From positions 1 through 64,000 of the forward strand of contig JBKQIF010000058.1 in assembly GCA_052148435.1 (NCBI GenBank): a stretch of 64,000 bases of DNA. Reading direction: 5' to 3'. Below are positions 35,680 to 43,646 of the stretch, piece after piece. A program made the position numbers and the translations under genes. A model generated the notes under the pieces. It did no database searches and was not told where the DNA came from. It worked only from the letters and a program-made list of their open reading frames with translations. The stretch is from JBEKYD01 sp052148435 (GTDB lineage Bacteria; Acidobacteriota; Terriglobia; Bryobacterales; Bryobacteraceae). Within the stretch, counting starts at the first letter, position 1, and each line of letters begins with the position of its first letter.

Positions 35680-35898
35680 ATGAAGAAGCCGGATATCGCC
35701 CGGCGCATGGCACGCGGCTCGGGCGAGAGCACCAGCCAGGCCGCCGACCGGCTCGACCGCCTGGTTCATGGCCTATTGCAAGACCTGCGCCACGGTAAGG
35801 AAGCGCGCCTGCCCGGGCTGGGGCGCTTCCTGATCTCGCGCGACGGCCGCATCGTGCTGCAGCCGGAACGGCGGCGCCGGGGCGAACCGCGTGCCTGA
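35680..35898 (+). CDS. HU/IHF-like DNA-binding protein
   Basis: A 72-residue protein from the ATG at 35680 (the open frame upstream lacks family character). KPDIARRMARGSGESTSQAA then DRLDRLVHGLLQDLRHGKEA form the two-helix HU dimer core, followed by RLPGLGRFLISRDG, the start of the HU beta sheet. The DNA-clasping beta arms are shortened, and the tail is basic (ERRRRGEPRA). HU-family proteins bend DNA or recognise damaged DNA. The gene overlaps the TIR gene by 8 bases, so the two products are made together. Confidence 0.8.
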   Translation: MKKPDIARRMARGSGESTSQAADRLDRLVHGLLQDLRHGKEARLPGLGRFLISRDGRIVLQPERRRRGEPRA

Positions 35899-36475
35899 TT
35901 CCTCCCTGTTCGCCGAATTGGCGCAAGTGGTCACCGAGGCTCTGGCCAGCGGCAAATCCGTGGAAGTGGAAGGGCTGGGCGTATTTTACCCCGATCCGGT
36001 TTCGGGCGTCCGTTTTGAAGATTGCCGTAGCCCATCCGTGTTCCTCGCTTACGCCAAGGAAGACCTGGCGGTAGCGTTGCGGCTGCACGATGCCCTGCGC
36101 GAGGCCGGATTCCGGCCGTGGATCGACGTCCGCATGCTGCTGCCGGGCCAGAACTGGCCGCGTGCCATCGAGATGGCGATTCAGAACGCCGATTTCTTCG
36201 TAGCCTGCTTTTCCCAACGCGCCGTCGTGAAGCGCGGCGGCTTCCAGGCCGAAATCCGCTACGCTCTCGATTGCGCCCACAGCCTTCCGCTGGACGATAT
36301 CTACATCGTGCCGTTGCGTCTGGACGCCTGCCGCGTGCCCCGCAGCGTGGCGCGCCAATACCACTACATCGACCTGTTTCCGGACTGGCAGGCCGCGCTA
36401 CGCCGGCTGACCGGCATGATCCGCGCCGAAGCCCGCCGGCGCCGCGAGGCCCGCTTCCGCCCCTCGGCCGCGTGA
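35891..36475 (+). CDS. TIR-domain protein with N-terminal HU-like segment
   Basis: A 194-residue protein with GTG start inside the end of the HU-like gene. Residues 6-44 (FAELAQVVTEALASGKSVEV, EGLGVFYPDPVSGVRF) copy the HU helix-loop and GLG-F strand seen in the upstream protein. Residues 48-180 form a TIR_2-type domain: PSVFLAYAKEDLAVALRLHD, EAGFRPWIDVRMLLPGQNW, AIQNADFFVACFSQRAV and GFQAEIRYALD, where Glu121 sits at the catalytic NADase glutamate position. Bacterial TIR domains commonly hydrolyse or cyclise NAD in antiphage and toxin systems. The HU part could sense DNA or bind the partner. Function is inferred, not shown. Confidence 0.82.
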   Translation: MPDSSLFAELAQVVTEALASGKSVEVEGLGVFYPDPVSGVRFEDCRSPSVFLAYAKEDLAVALRLHDALREAGFRPWIDVRMLLPGQNWPRAIEMAIQNADFFVACFSQRAVVKRGGFQAEIRYALDCAHSLPLDDIYIVPLRLDACRVPRSVARQYHYIDLFPDWQAALRRLTGMIRAEARRRREARFRPSAA

Positions 36476-36522
36476 TTGAGCACTTATGGCTGCCCGCTGA
36501 AAGCTCTCGCTGATTGCTTCCT

Positions 36523-36951
36523 TCAACTCGTGTGATCGTGGATAATGCGCCATCCTTTGGCGCTGCGGTGCATCACCAAGGTGTAGCGCCCGGACGTATC
36601 GCCGCCACCGGCGGCCGTTCGATCGAGCTCGAACTTGCCCGTGACGAGCGCATAATCGGCGTCCAACGGCCGCACCGCAATTTCCGAAAAACGCAGCGTG
36701 CCCATGGCCTCCCGAGTGGGATAGCTGCGCCGGTAGCGCTCCAGGATCGCCGCCACGCCGCCGCGGGTGACTTGCTTGCCCACGAACGTGGTGTTGGGCG
36801 AATCCTCGTAGTAGGAAGCGAAGGTCTCCAGATCGCCGTGGTTCCAGGCGGCTTCCGAATCCTTCATCACCGCCCGAATGTCGTCGTTTTGCGCCCACAA
36901 ACCCGTAGCGCAAACAGCCGCCAGCAACACCTTCCCATGCCAGTTCCCCAT
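36523..36951 (-). CDS. Secreted DUF4440/SnoaL-like protein
   Basis: A 142-residue protein from the ATG at 36951, chosen because a signal peptide begins there (MGNWHGKVLLAAVCATGLWA). The mature part reads DIRAVMKDSEAAWNHGDLET, then FASYYEDSPNTTFVGKQVTR, ALVTGKFELDR and GRYTLVMHRSAKGWRIIHDH, the NTF2-like fold of DUF4440. The final His-Asp-His is a usual feature of the family. It may bind a small ligand; enzymatic activity is unknown. An in-frame upstream extension into repeat DNA is rejected. Confidence 0.88.
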   Translation of the reverse strand: MGNWHGKVLLAAVCATGLWAQNDDIRAVMKDSEAAWNHGDLETFASYYEDSPNTTFVGKQVTRGGVAAILERYRRSYPTREAMGTLRFSEIAVRPLDADYALVTGKFELDRTAAGGGDTSGRYTLVMHRSAKGWRIIHDHTS

Positions 36952-36969
36952 GCGGTCGATTATAAGCCG

Positions 36970-37018
36970 TGGCGCAGACCCTCCAGTCTGCAGCGCCGAG
37001 ATTCGTCTCGGCGTTTTT
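36970..37018. repeat. Two-armed repeat with terminator-like second hairpin
   Basis: GTGGCGCAGACCCTCCAGTC (first arm, GCAGACC/GTCTGC) is followed by CGCCGAG (36994-37000) pairing with CTCGGCG (37007-37013) and TTTTT. On the plus strand the second hairpin resembles an intrinsic terminator. Confidence 0.6.
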
Positions 37019-37031
37019 GTCGCCCTTGGCT

Positions 37032-37127
37032 TCACTCGTTCCGAATGGCGCTCAGCGGGTCTATCCGCACCGTCCGGCTCGAAGGGGTGTTGACGCTGCG
37101 CACCTCGCTGCCGATGCCGAAATGGGA
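37032..37127 (-). pseudogene. C-terminal remnant of an ABC/ADOP-type permease
   Basis: The reverse strand reads GSEVRSVNTPSSRTVRIDPL and SAIRNE, then TGA (37034-37032). The RxxRIDPLxAIRxE ending is the standard C-terminus of MacB/ADOP permeases abundant in acidobacteria. Nothing upstream continues the family, so only the tail is left. Confidence 0.5.
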
Positions 37128-37158
37128 CCAGTCGGGCTAGAATTGTACCCAACCACCC

Positions 37159-39084
37159 ATGCGATCTTCCCTGCTTGTCTCGCTACTCACCGTTGCGGCG
37201 CTCCCCGCTCAAACCGGCGCACAGACCGCCTCTCAGATCGACGCCCAGCGCGCGGCCGTGGCCGCCATCCGCGAAAATTACACCAAGTTTGAATACCAGG
37301 TCCCGGTCCGCGACGGCGTCAAGCTCTTTACCTCGGTGTACATTCCCAAGGATGTGTTTACCGACGGCAAGTCCTATCCCATCCTGCTGCAGCGTACCCC
37401 GTATAACGTGGGCCCGTACGGCGCCGACCACTATCGCGCCACCCTGGGCCCGTCGGATTTGTTTGCCAGGGAGAAGTTCATCTTTGCTTATCAGGATGTG
37501 CGCGGGCGTTACATGAGCGAGGGCGAGTACACCATTCTGCGCCCGCACCAGCCGGCGAAGAGCGGTCCCAAAGACATCGACGAAAGCACCGATACCTACG
37601 ACACCATCGAATGGCTCCTTCACCATATTCCCGGCAACAGCGGCAAGGTGGGGATGTACGGCATATCGCAGCCCGGATTCTACGTCACCGCGGGTATGAT
37701 CGACGCCCATCCGGCGCTGGTGGCCGTCGCGCCGCAGGCCCCCGTCACCGACTACTACATGGGCGACGACGTCTATCACAACGGCGCTTTCATGCTGGCC
37801 CACCGCTTCAGTTTCTACATGGGCTTCCGTCCGCGCCAGGGCGACCCCGCGCCGCCCGCGCCGGTGCTGCCCTTTCCCTACGGCACGCCCGACGCCTACC
37901 AGTTCTATCTCGACATGGGCCCGCTCTCGAACGCCAACGAGAAATACTTCAAGAATACGCAGCCTTATTGGAATCTGAATATCGCCCACACCTCCTACGA
38001 CGAGGTGTGGCAATCGCGCGCCATCTGGCGGCACCTCAAGGCCATTAAGCCGGCGGTCATGCTGGTGGGAGGCTGGTACGATACCGAGGACCCGCAAGGC
38101 TTGCTGCGGCAGTTCGACTTCATGGAGAAAAATTCGCCGCCGGCCGACATGCTGGTGATGGGGCCTTGGAACCACGGCGGTTTTTCGCGTGGCGCCGGCG
38201 ACCGTTTGGGCAATGTCAACTTCGGTTCGAACACGGCCGAATACTACCGCGAGAAAATCGAGCTCCCCTTCTTCCTTTACTATCTGAAAGGGCGCGGCGA
38301 CGGCAAGTTTCCCAAAGCCTGGGTGTTCCAAACCGGCCTGAACCAGTGGCGCAAGTTCGCTGCCTGGCCGCCGGCCGAGGCCAAATCCGCCGCCCTTTAC
38401 CTCGACGCCAAGGGAAAGCTCGCCTGGCAGGAACCGCGGCCGTCGGGTTTCGACGAATATCTATCCGACCCCGCCAAGCCGGTTCCATACGTCAACCGCA
38501 TCCAGATTGGCGTGGTCAACACCTACATGACCGAGGACCAGCGTTTTGCCGCCACCCGGCCCGATGTACTGCTGTACCGCAGCGGCGTGCTCGATCGCGA
38601 CGTTACGGTTTTCGGCCCGATCGGGGTCGAGCTGAAAGTTTCCACCACCGGTACCGACTCGGACTTCGACGTGAAGGTGATCGACGTTTACCCCGGCGAT
38701 GCGCCCGACTATAACAATCCGGCGCCGGCCGGTCCGGCTGGCGCCGCCGCGGCGGGCGCCGTGCCCATGGGAGGCTATCAGCAACTGATTCGCGGCGAGC
38801 CCTTCCGCGGCAAGTTCCGCAAGAGCTTCGAAAAACCGGTGCCCTTCGATCCCGGCAAGCCCGATCGCATCGCCTTCAGCCTGCCCGACATCGCCCATAC
38901 CTTCCGCACCGGCCACGAAATCATGGTGCAGATTCAGAGCTCCTGGTTCCCCTTGACCGACCGCAACCCGCAAAAGTTTATGGAGATCCCTCAAGCCCTC
39001 TCGACCGATTTCAGCAAGGCCTTCGAGCGCATCTATTGGGGCGGCAGGGACGGCTCCCGGCTGGTGCTGCGGGTAGTGGAATAA
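37159..39084 (+). CDS. Secreted CocE/NonD-family hydrolase
   Basis: A 641-residue exported protein (signal MRSSLLVSLLTVAALPAQTG). VPVRDGVKLFTSVYIPKD starts the X-Pro dipeptidyl-peptidase alpha/beta hydrolase. FAYQDVRGRYMSEGEY is the family DVRGRxxSxGxF motif. GKVGMYGISQPGFY bears the nucleophile Ser in GISQPG. The His may be in GPWNHGGF. The C-terminal half is a jelly-roll domain (DVTVFGPIGVELKVSTTGTD, GHEIMVQIQSSWFPLTDRNP). Family members cleave cocaine-like esters, glutaryl-beta-lactams or Pro-peptides; substrate unknown. Confidence 0.93.
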   Translation: MRSSLLVSLLTVAALPAQTGAQTASQIDAQRAAVAAIRENYTKFEYQVPVRDGVKLFTSVYIPKDVFTDGKSYPILLQRTPYNVGPYGADHYRATLGPSDLFAREKFIFAYQDVRGRYMSEGEYTILRPHQPAKSGPKDIDESTDTYDTIEWLLHHIPGNSGKVGMYGISQPGFYVTAGMIDAHPALVAVAPQAPVTDYYMGDDVYHNGAFMLAHRFSFYMGFRPRQGDPAPPAPVLPFPYGTPDAYQFYLDMGPLSNANEKYFKNTQPYWNLNIAHTSYDEVWQSRAIWRHLKAIKPAVMLVGGWYDTEDPQGLLRQFDFMEKNSPPADMLVMGPWNHGGFSRGAGDRLGNVNFGSNTAEYYREKIELPFFLYYLKGRGDGKFPKAWVFQTGLNQWRKFAAWPPAEAKSAALYLDAKGKLAWQEPRPSGFDEYLSDPAKPVPYVNRIQIGVVNTYMTEDQRFAATRPDVLLYRSGVLDRDVTVFGPIGVELKVSTTGTDSDFDVKVIDVYPGDAPDYNNPAPAGPAGAAAAGAVPMGGYQQLIRGEPFRGKFRKSFEKPVPFDPGKPDRIAFSLPDIAHTFRTGHEIMVQIQSSWFPLTDRNPQKFMEIPQALSTDFSKAFERIYWGGRDGSRLVLRVVE

Positions 39085-39324
39085 CGCTGGTTTCAGCGGC
39101 AAGCTTTCAGCGATCGGCAATCGGCCGCTCCAGTGTGGCTGATCGCTGCCCGCTGACAGCTTCGACTGGATGTTAACGATCGACAATATAGGTGTTCCCC
39201 GTACTTCTCTGGGAAACTAACTGTATGCCCGGGCGGCGGCGGTGCGGTGCAATTCCACCTTAAATTGCACACCACACTCTAAAGTGACGAACTCGGAGCC
39301 GATATATCGAATGAGGAGTGCTTG

Positions 39325-39477
39325 ATGATCGGCGTTCCGAAGTTCGCGCGAAACAACCCGTTGGCTGAAGCGCTGCTGGTGGGATGGGCGCCGGCGGTTG
39401 GCTTTGGCGCCTGGACCGGGCGCATCCCGAGGGCTATCGAGCGCGCGCGGAGATTCCCGCCGGGTTGCCCGCCATGA
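39325..39477 (+). CDS. 50-residue ORF coupled to the hybrid histidine kinase
   Basis: ATG 39325 is preceded by GAGGAG with a 6-base spacer, a better ribosome site than the kinase has. It encodes MIGVPKFARNNPLAEALLVG, WAPAVGFGAWTGRIPRAIER and ARRFPPGCPP, and its TGA overlaps the kinase ATG (ATGA). No homology recognised. It may be a translational coupler or leader peptide, or the kinase may start elsewhere and this is chance. Confidence 0.4.
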   Translation: MIGVPKFARNNPLAEALLVGWAPAVGFGAWTGRIPRAIERARRFPPGCPP

Positions 39478-41984
39478 GCGCAAACTCTTCAAAGGCGCGT
39501 GGGGCGGCACGATCCTGGCGTGGCCGCCTGGTTTTGCTGGTGGGGCTCCTGGCAGCCTTGCTGGCCGGGCTCGGGATCTGCCGGCGAACTGCGCGGACAC
39601 CCCCCGAGCGAATCCTCAAGATCGGCTTCCAGAACAATCCGCACTTACTGTATGTGGATGCGCAGGGCCGGCCAACCGGCCCGGCCTTGGATCTGATCGA
39701 CCTCGCGGCGCGCCGGAGCGGGATTCGCCTGGACTGGGTGTACACGCCGGAGGGCTTTGAGCGGGCACTCTCCACCAATACCCTCGACCTGTGGCCACTG
39801 ACGGTGGATCTGCCGGAGCAGCGGCGCTTTCTCTACATCGGCGCGCCGTGGGCCAGACTCACCTATGTGATCGTTTCGTTGCCGTCTCTGCCCATCCACG
39901 GTCCGCAAGACGTGCGCAGAAGAACCTTGGCCGCAACCACTCGGGTCGCCGCCGATGCGCGCGTGATCGAACGCTATATGCCCCGCGCCTCCGTCGTTCC
40001 CCAGCTCGATTCGGCGGGCGTGATTTCAGCGGTCTGCAGCGGAGCCGCGGCCACCGGCCTGCTGGCGATCAGCCCGTTGCGCGCCCCGCTGCAATCCAGT
40101 TGCAATGGAACGGCTCTGCGATTGCGTCCCATCGCCGGCGCCACGTACTGGATCGGATTGGGAGCCTCCAAATCCAATTCCGCGGCGCAGGCGGCCGCCG
40201 AGACGCTGTGCCAGGAAATCGGCCGAATGGCCGCGGACGGCACTACCGCCAACATCGACTTTCGCTGGAACACCGATATGAGCACCGAGATCGGCGCCGT
40301 CTTCGCCGATCGCAAGGCGCGGCTCTACCAGACTGTGCTTTTGACAGCGCTGTGCGTGTTTGCGATCACGCTGCTGGTTACGTTCGTACTGGCCGGCCGT
40401 TTGGCGGTTTCGCAGCGCATCGCGAAAGCCGCCAACCTGGCCAAGAGCCAGTTCCTGGCGAATATGAGCCACGAAATCCGCACGCCTCTGAATGGGATAT
40501 TGGGGATGACCGAACTGGTGTTCGACACCGAGCTGACTCACGAGCAGCGGGATTACCTCGGCGCCGTCAGGGTTTCGGCGGATTCGCTGCTCTCGGTGAT
40601 CGACGATATCCTCGACCTTTCCAAAATGGAGGCGGGTAAATTCGAGCTCGATCCGGTCGCATTTGAGCCCCGCGTGCTGGTGGAACAGACGGTCGGAATG
40701 CTGGCGTTGCGCGCCCATCAAAAGGGTTTGGAGCTGGCGTGCGAAGTGGGTCCTTCCCTGCCCGAATCGGTGGTGGGCGACGCCGGGCGGATCCGCCAGA
40801 TCCTGATCAACCTGGTAGGCAACGCGGTGAAGTTTACCGAGCGCGGCGAGGTCCTGGTAACGGTGAAGGGCGCTCCCGTCCCCGACCGCACGGGCATCGA
40901 GCTTCGCTTTTCGGTCCGCGATACCGGGATCGGCATCGCGCCGGAGAAGCAGCAGGCGATCTTCGAGGCTTTCACCCAGGCCGACTCCTCCACCACCCGC
41001 CGTTACGGTGGAACCGGCCTGGGTCTGACGATTTCGCTGCACCTGGTGCAGATGATGGGCGGCATCATCTGGGTGGAGAGCCAGCCGGGAAGGGGCAGCA
41101 CCTTCCATTTCACGGTCCAGGCCGGCCGGGAAGGGAACTCGCCCGCTGCCGTTCCACCCGATCGCAAACTGCTCGAAGGCGTTCCGGCGCTGATCGTGGA
41201 CGACAACCAAACCAACCGGCGCATCCTGTTCGAGAACCTGTCCCGATGGGGGATGCGGCCGGTCGAGGCGGAAAGCGGCGCGGCCGCCATTCGTCTGCTG
41301 GAAGGCGCTTCGTTCCCGCTGGTGCTGACCGACGTTCACATGCCGGAGATGGACGGCTTCCAACTGGCCGAGCACATCAAGCGAGGGAATGCCGCAATGC
41401 CGATCGTGATGCTGACTTCGGACACTGGCGCCGGCGATGTGACGCGCAGCCGGGAGTTGGGAATCGAGGCATACCTCACCAAGCCAGTCGCCCAGGCGGA
41501 ATTGCAGGAGGCGATCTTGCGGGTTCTTTCGCGTGCGCCGCGCGTCCAGCCGGCGCCGCCGCCTGCCGAGCCTGCCTCCGAGAGCCCGAAACGGGCCGTC
41601 ACCCTGCGCATTCTGCTGGCGGAAGACAACCCGGTCAACCAGCAGGTTGCGCTGCGCATGCTGGAACGGCAGGGCCATAGCGTGACGCTCGCGGGAGACG
41701 GCCGGGCGGCCTTGGCGGCACTTGGGCGCGGGCCTTTCGATCTGCTCCTGATGGACGTTCAGATGCCGGACATGGATGGATTCGAGGCTACCGCGGCGAT
41801 TCGCGATCGGGAACGCGGCACCGGGGAGCACGTCGCCATCTTCGCCATGACCGCACACGCCATGGCGGGCGACCGGGAGCGATGCCTTGCGGCCGGCATG
41901 GATGGCTACATCGCCAAACCGATCCGCAAGAAGGACCTGCTGGATGCCCTGGCCCGGGTGCGCCCTGCCCATGTCGATCGCTAA
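39474..41984 (+). CDS. Hybrid histidine kinase with periplasmic solute-binding sensor and two receiver domains
   Basis: 836 residues from the ATG at 39474. After a membrane helix (18-36) comes a periplasmic SBP_bac_3-like sensor (ILKIGFQNNPHLLYVDAQGR, LDLWPLTVDLPEQRRFLYIG), as in EvgS/BvgS. A second membrane helix (287-307) leads to HisKA (FLANMSHEIRTPLNGILG, His333) and HATPase (VGDAGRIRQILINLVGNAVK, DTGIGIAP, YGGTGLGLTI). Two receiver domains follow: ALIVDDNQTNRR with TDVHMPEMDG, and ILLAEDNPVNQQV with MDVQMPDMDGFEAT; both keep the Asp. No output or HPt domain is encoded here, so phosphate must pass to a partner elsewhere. The ligand is probably a small molecule. Confidence 0.93.
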   Translation: MSANSSKARGAARSWRGRLVLLVGLLAALLAGLGICRRTARTPPERILKIGFQNNPHLLYVDAQGRPTGPALDLIDLAARRSGIRLDWVYTPEGFERALSTNTLDLWPLTVDLPEQRRFLYIGAPWARLTYVIVSLPSLPIHGPQDVRRRTLAATTRVAADARVIERYMPRASVVPQLDSAGVISAVCSGAAATGLLAISPLRAPLQSSCNGTALRLRPIAGATYWIGLGASKSNSAAQAAAETLCQEIGRMAADGTTANIDFRWNTDMSTEIGAVFADRKARLYQTVLLTALCVFAITLLVTFVLAGRLAVSQRIAKAANLAKSQFLANMSHEIRTPLNGILGMTELVFDTELTHEQRDYLGAVRVSADSLLSVIDDILDLSKMEAGKFELDPVAFEPRVLVEQTVGMLALRAHQKGLELACEVGPSLPESVVGDAGRIRQILINLVGNAVKFTERGEVLVTVKGAPVPDRTGIELRFSVRDTGIGIAPEKQQAIFEAFTQADSSTTRRYGGTGLGLTISLHLVQMMGGIIWVESQPGRGSTFHFTVQAGREGNSPAAVPPDRKLLEGVPALIVDDNQTNRRILFENLSRWGMRPVEAESGAAAIRLLEGASFPLVLTDVHMPEMDGFQLAEHIKRGNAAMPIVMLTSDTGAGDVTRSRELGIEAYLTKPVAQAELQEAILRVLSRAPRVQPAPPPAEPASESPKRAVTLRILLAEDNPVNQQVALRMLERQGHSVTLAGDGRAALAALGRGPFDLLLMDVQMPDMDGFEATAAIRDRERGTGEHVAIFAMTAHAMAGDRERCLAAGMDGYIAKPIRKKDLLDALARVRPAHVDR

Positions 41985-42020
41985 TTACCGTACCCATCGA
42001 CCCGGCTGCCGCTGCGCTTT

Positions 42021-42077
42021 GAAGTATGCTTCTTTTCCAGCTCCGTGATCGCCGCCAGCACATCCGTGCTGTGATGT
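42021..42077 (-). pseudogene. Duplicated 3' end of the peroxiredoxin gene
   Basis: These bases repeat the end of the peroxiredoxin gene at 43666-43720 with about two mismatches in 55. Both contain CTTCTTTTCCAGCTCCGTGA and read HSTDVLAAITELEKK on the reverse strand. Here the frame runs on to a TAG at 41983-41981, overlapping the kinase stop. Only the C-terminus is present. The two copies are direct repeats enclosing 42078-43665. Confidence 0.8.
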
Positions 42078-42474
42078 CCCCGGACGACGCTCTCGGGGGC
42101 GTAACGGAAGATTGGCCTGCGGATATGCAAGAAGGCGCCCGGCTCGGTGACAAAAATCTTGTGACTAGATTTGCCGTATTTTCAAACACATGCGGTTTTG
42201 GTTCCACCTCCATGTACTCGCCCGCATGCTACCTTTGGGTCGGGTAGCGAGCTTGCGCTCGCCGCAAGCTTTCGCGTGGCTCACAACGGGCCTGGATTGT
42301 CAGCATGACAGGGCGGCGTTTTGGTACTACATCTTCCGAGGGCGCTCCTAGTACGATAAAAGTCATAACCCCATGGAAACTGTTGACCACGCGTATAAAA
42401 CGTGGTCAGATTGGCTAGGCCAATAAGACCGCGTGCGGCGTATAGTCCCTTGACGGAATGCCGATGATTCGGGT
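42078..42474. other. Gene-free left part of the DUF2335 island
   Basis: No coding signal was found on either strand. A small hairpin GCGAGCTTGCGCTCGC occurs near 42246-42261. At about 42382-42405 TTGACCACG and CGTGGTCAG face each other around CGTATAAAA. Base composition is less GC-rich here than in flanking genes. Confidence 0.5.
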
Positions 42475-42690
42475 ATGTTCAATTTATCACTAGAACGTCT
42501 TTTAGGCTTGCCCGAAGTGGCTGCATCAGCATTGAGCATGTCTAGGTGGTTGTGTCCGGTAGCTATAAGAAAACAAGTAACTTACTCGGCTGACGGGAAT
42601 TTACAGTCCGGACTTGGCTTGAACGCGTCAAATTGGTCAGGGAGCAATGAGGGCGCACTGAGGCACCAAACGTGCTCATCTTGTCGATAA
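42475..42690 (+). CDS. Doubtful 71-residue ORF in the island
   Basis: ATG 42475 opens a frame of 71 codons (MFNLSLERLLGLPEVAASAL ... HQTCSSCR). There is no ribosome site, no recognised domain, and Ser/Asn-rich composition unlike the neighbours. It ends 13 bases before the next gene. It might be a degraded gene or chance. Confidence 0.25.
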   Translation: MFNLSLERLLGLPEVAASALSMSRWLCPVAIRKQVTYSADGNLQSGLGLNASNWSGSNEGALRHQTCSSCR

Positions 42691-42703
42691 GGAGGTGAAG
42701 CTT

Positions 42704-43126
42704 ATGGCGCCGGCATTCACTGAATTGGCGAAATCCAGCACCGGGAGCGTCCCCGACCAGCCGCTAGACAGATTCAAGGAATGGGAGTCCGCTTACGAGA
42801 ACTGGTTTAGCCACTATTTAAACCAACCGGGCAAGTTCTGGGGCGTTTACTCTCCATCAAGCAACACGTTCGCTGTCCGATTCGCCGATGAAGCAAGGAA
42901 GCCCAAGGAACATTTCATGCGACGACTGCTGATGCAGTTCACCTTTTTCCCCGGGACTAGAATTCCACATCATCGACGGTTCACGTCTGACCAAGAGGCT
43001 ATGCTTAACGACTGGGCTATGATCGGTTCTGATTTGTACAGGGCAATTCAACAGTATAAGGTCGAGCCACATCGTGTCCGAACAGATCGGAAGACCACCG
43101 ACACCCCCGCCGCCGCCGCTAGGTAA
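42704..43126 (+). CDS. Hypothetical protein of the DUF2335 island
   Basis: 140 residues from the ATG at 42704, preceded by an excellent AAGGAGGTGAAGCTT site. It is acidic-aromatic in the middle (EWESAYENWFSHYLNQPGKF, WGVYSPSSNTFAVRFADEAR) and contains HFMRRLLMQFTFFPGTRIPH and AMLNDWAMIGSDLYRAIQQY. No signal, membrane helix or family recognised. It overlaps the N-terminal part of the DUF2335 gene by 53 bases in another frame, which suggests coupled expression. Codon use is less GC-biased than in core genes nearby, consistent with recent acquisition. Confidence 0.6.
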   Translation: MAPAFTELAKSSTGSVPDQPLDRFKEWESAYENWFSHYLNQPGKFWGVYSPSSNTFAVRFADEARKPKEHFMRRLLMQFTFFPGTRIPHHRRFTSDQEAMLNDWAMIGSDLYRAIQQYKVEPHRVRTDRKTTDTPAAAAR

Positions 43127-43565
43127 GCAGCCCGGATATGCCGCGATCGCTGTAGAGAGTTTCGCGGGACCAATACCGCCGCCGCAGATTCTTCAAGGGT
43201 ACGAAACCGCCTGCCCTGGGGCTGCCCACCGCATCATCTAACTGGCCGAGTCTCAAAGCGCCCATCGTCGCAGGATGGAAGAAAAGGAGCTGGATGCGCA
43301 GGTGGAAGGCATGCGCATGCAATTTCATGAGGCACGTCGTGGGCAGGTGTTTGCTTTTTGCGTTTCGGCGTTATTCCTAATCTGCGGCGCGGTCGTTGTT
43401 GTCTTTGGGTACCCGTGGCCAGGAGCCCTTTTCGGAACTATGGGAATCAGCGGCATTGTCACGACTTTCGTCACAGGCAGAGGCAGCAAACCAGAATCCC
43501 AACAGCGTCCATCATCGACTGCACCCCAAGGTTCACCAAAAGGAAAGCGGAACCAACGCCGGTGA
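43074..43565 (+). pseudogene. DUF2335 membrane protein gene interrupted by in-frame TAA
   Basis: A frame from GTG 43074 reads ESFAGPIPPPQILQGYETAC and PGAAHRII, meets TAA at 43239-43241, and continues without shift as LAESQSAHRRRMEEKELDAQ, ARRGQVFAFCVSALFLICGA and VVVVFGYPWPGALFGTMGIS. Together this is a full DUF2335 protein: a GPLPPPExLxxYxxxxPGxAxRI motif, a coiled coil, then two membrane helices. An ATG at 43275 could start a 96-residue C-terminal piece. Only one codon breaks the gene, so it is a very young pseudogene, a sequencing error, or a site of readthrough or reinitiation. Confidence 0.75.
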
Positions 43566-43646
43566 GCCCCTAGGCAACTTGAGGTCCGACAACGGTGCGG
43601 TCGTCTGTACAAGGGGAATCTGCTCAATCCGGACGTTACCAACGCG

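Noticed and set aside
36952..37152. Upstream extension of the DUF4440 ORF
   Set aside because: Encoded by repeat DNA and the permease remnant; the signal peptide starts at 36951.
39217..39600. 127-codon minus-strand ORF over the kinase start
   Set aside because: Overlaps the kinase N-terminus in antisense and has no recognisable domain.
42026..42247. Plus-strand ORF over the peroxiredoxin fragment
   Set aside because: Antisense to the recognisable peroxiredoxin tail and without a ribosome site.
42382..42425. tRNA-like or riboswitch structure at TTGACCACG...CGTGGTCAG
   Set aside because: A single hairpin without T-loop, acceptor stem or known aptamer pattern.
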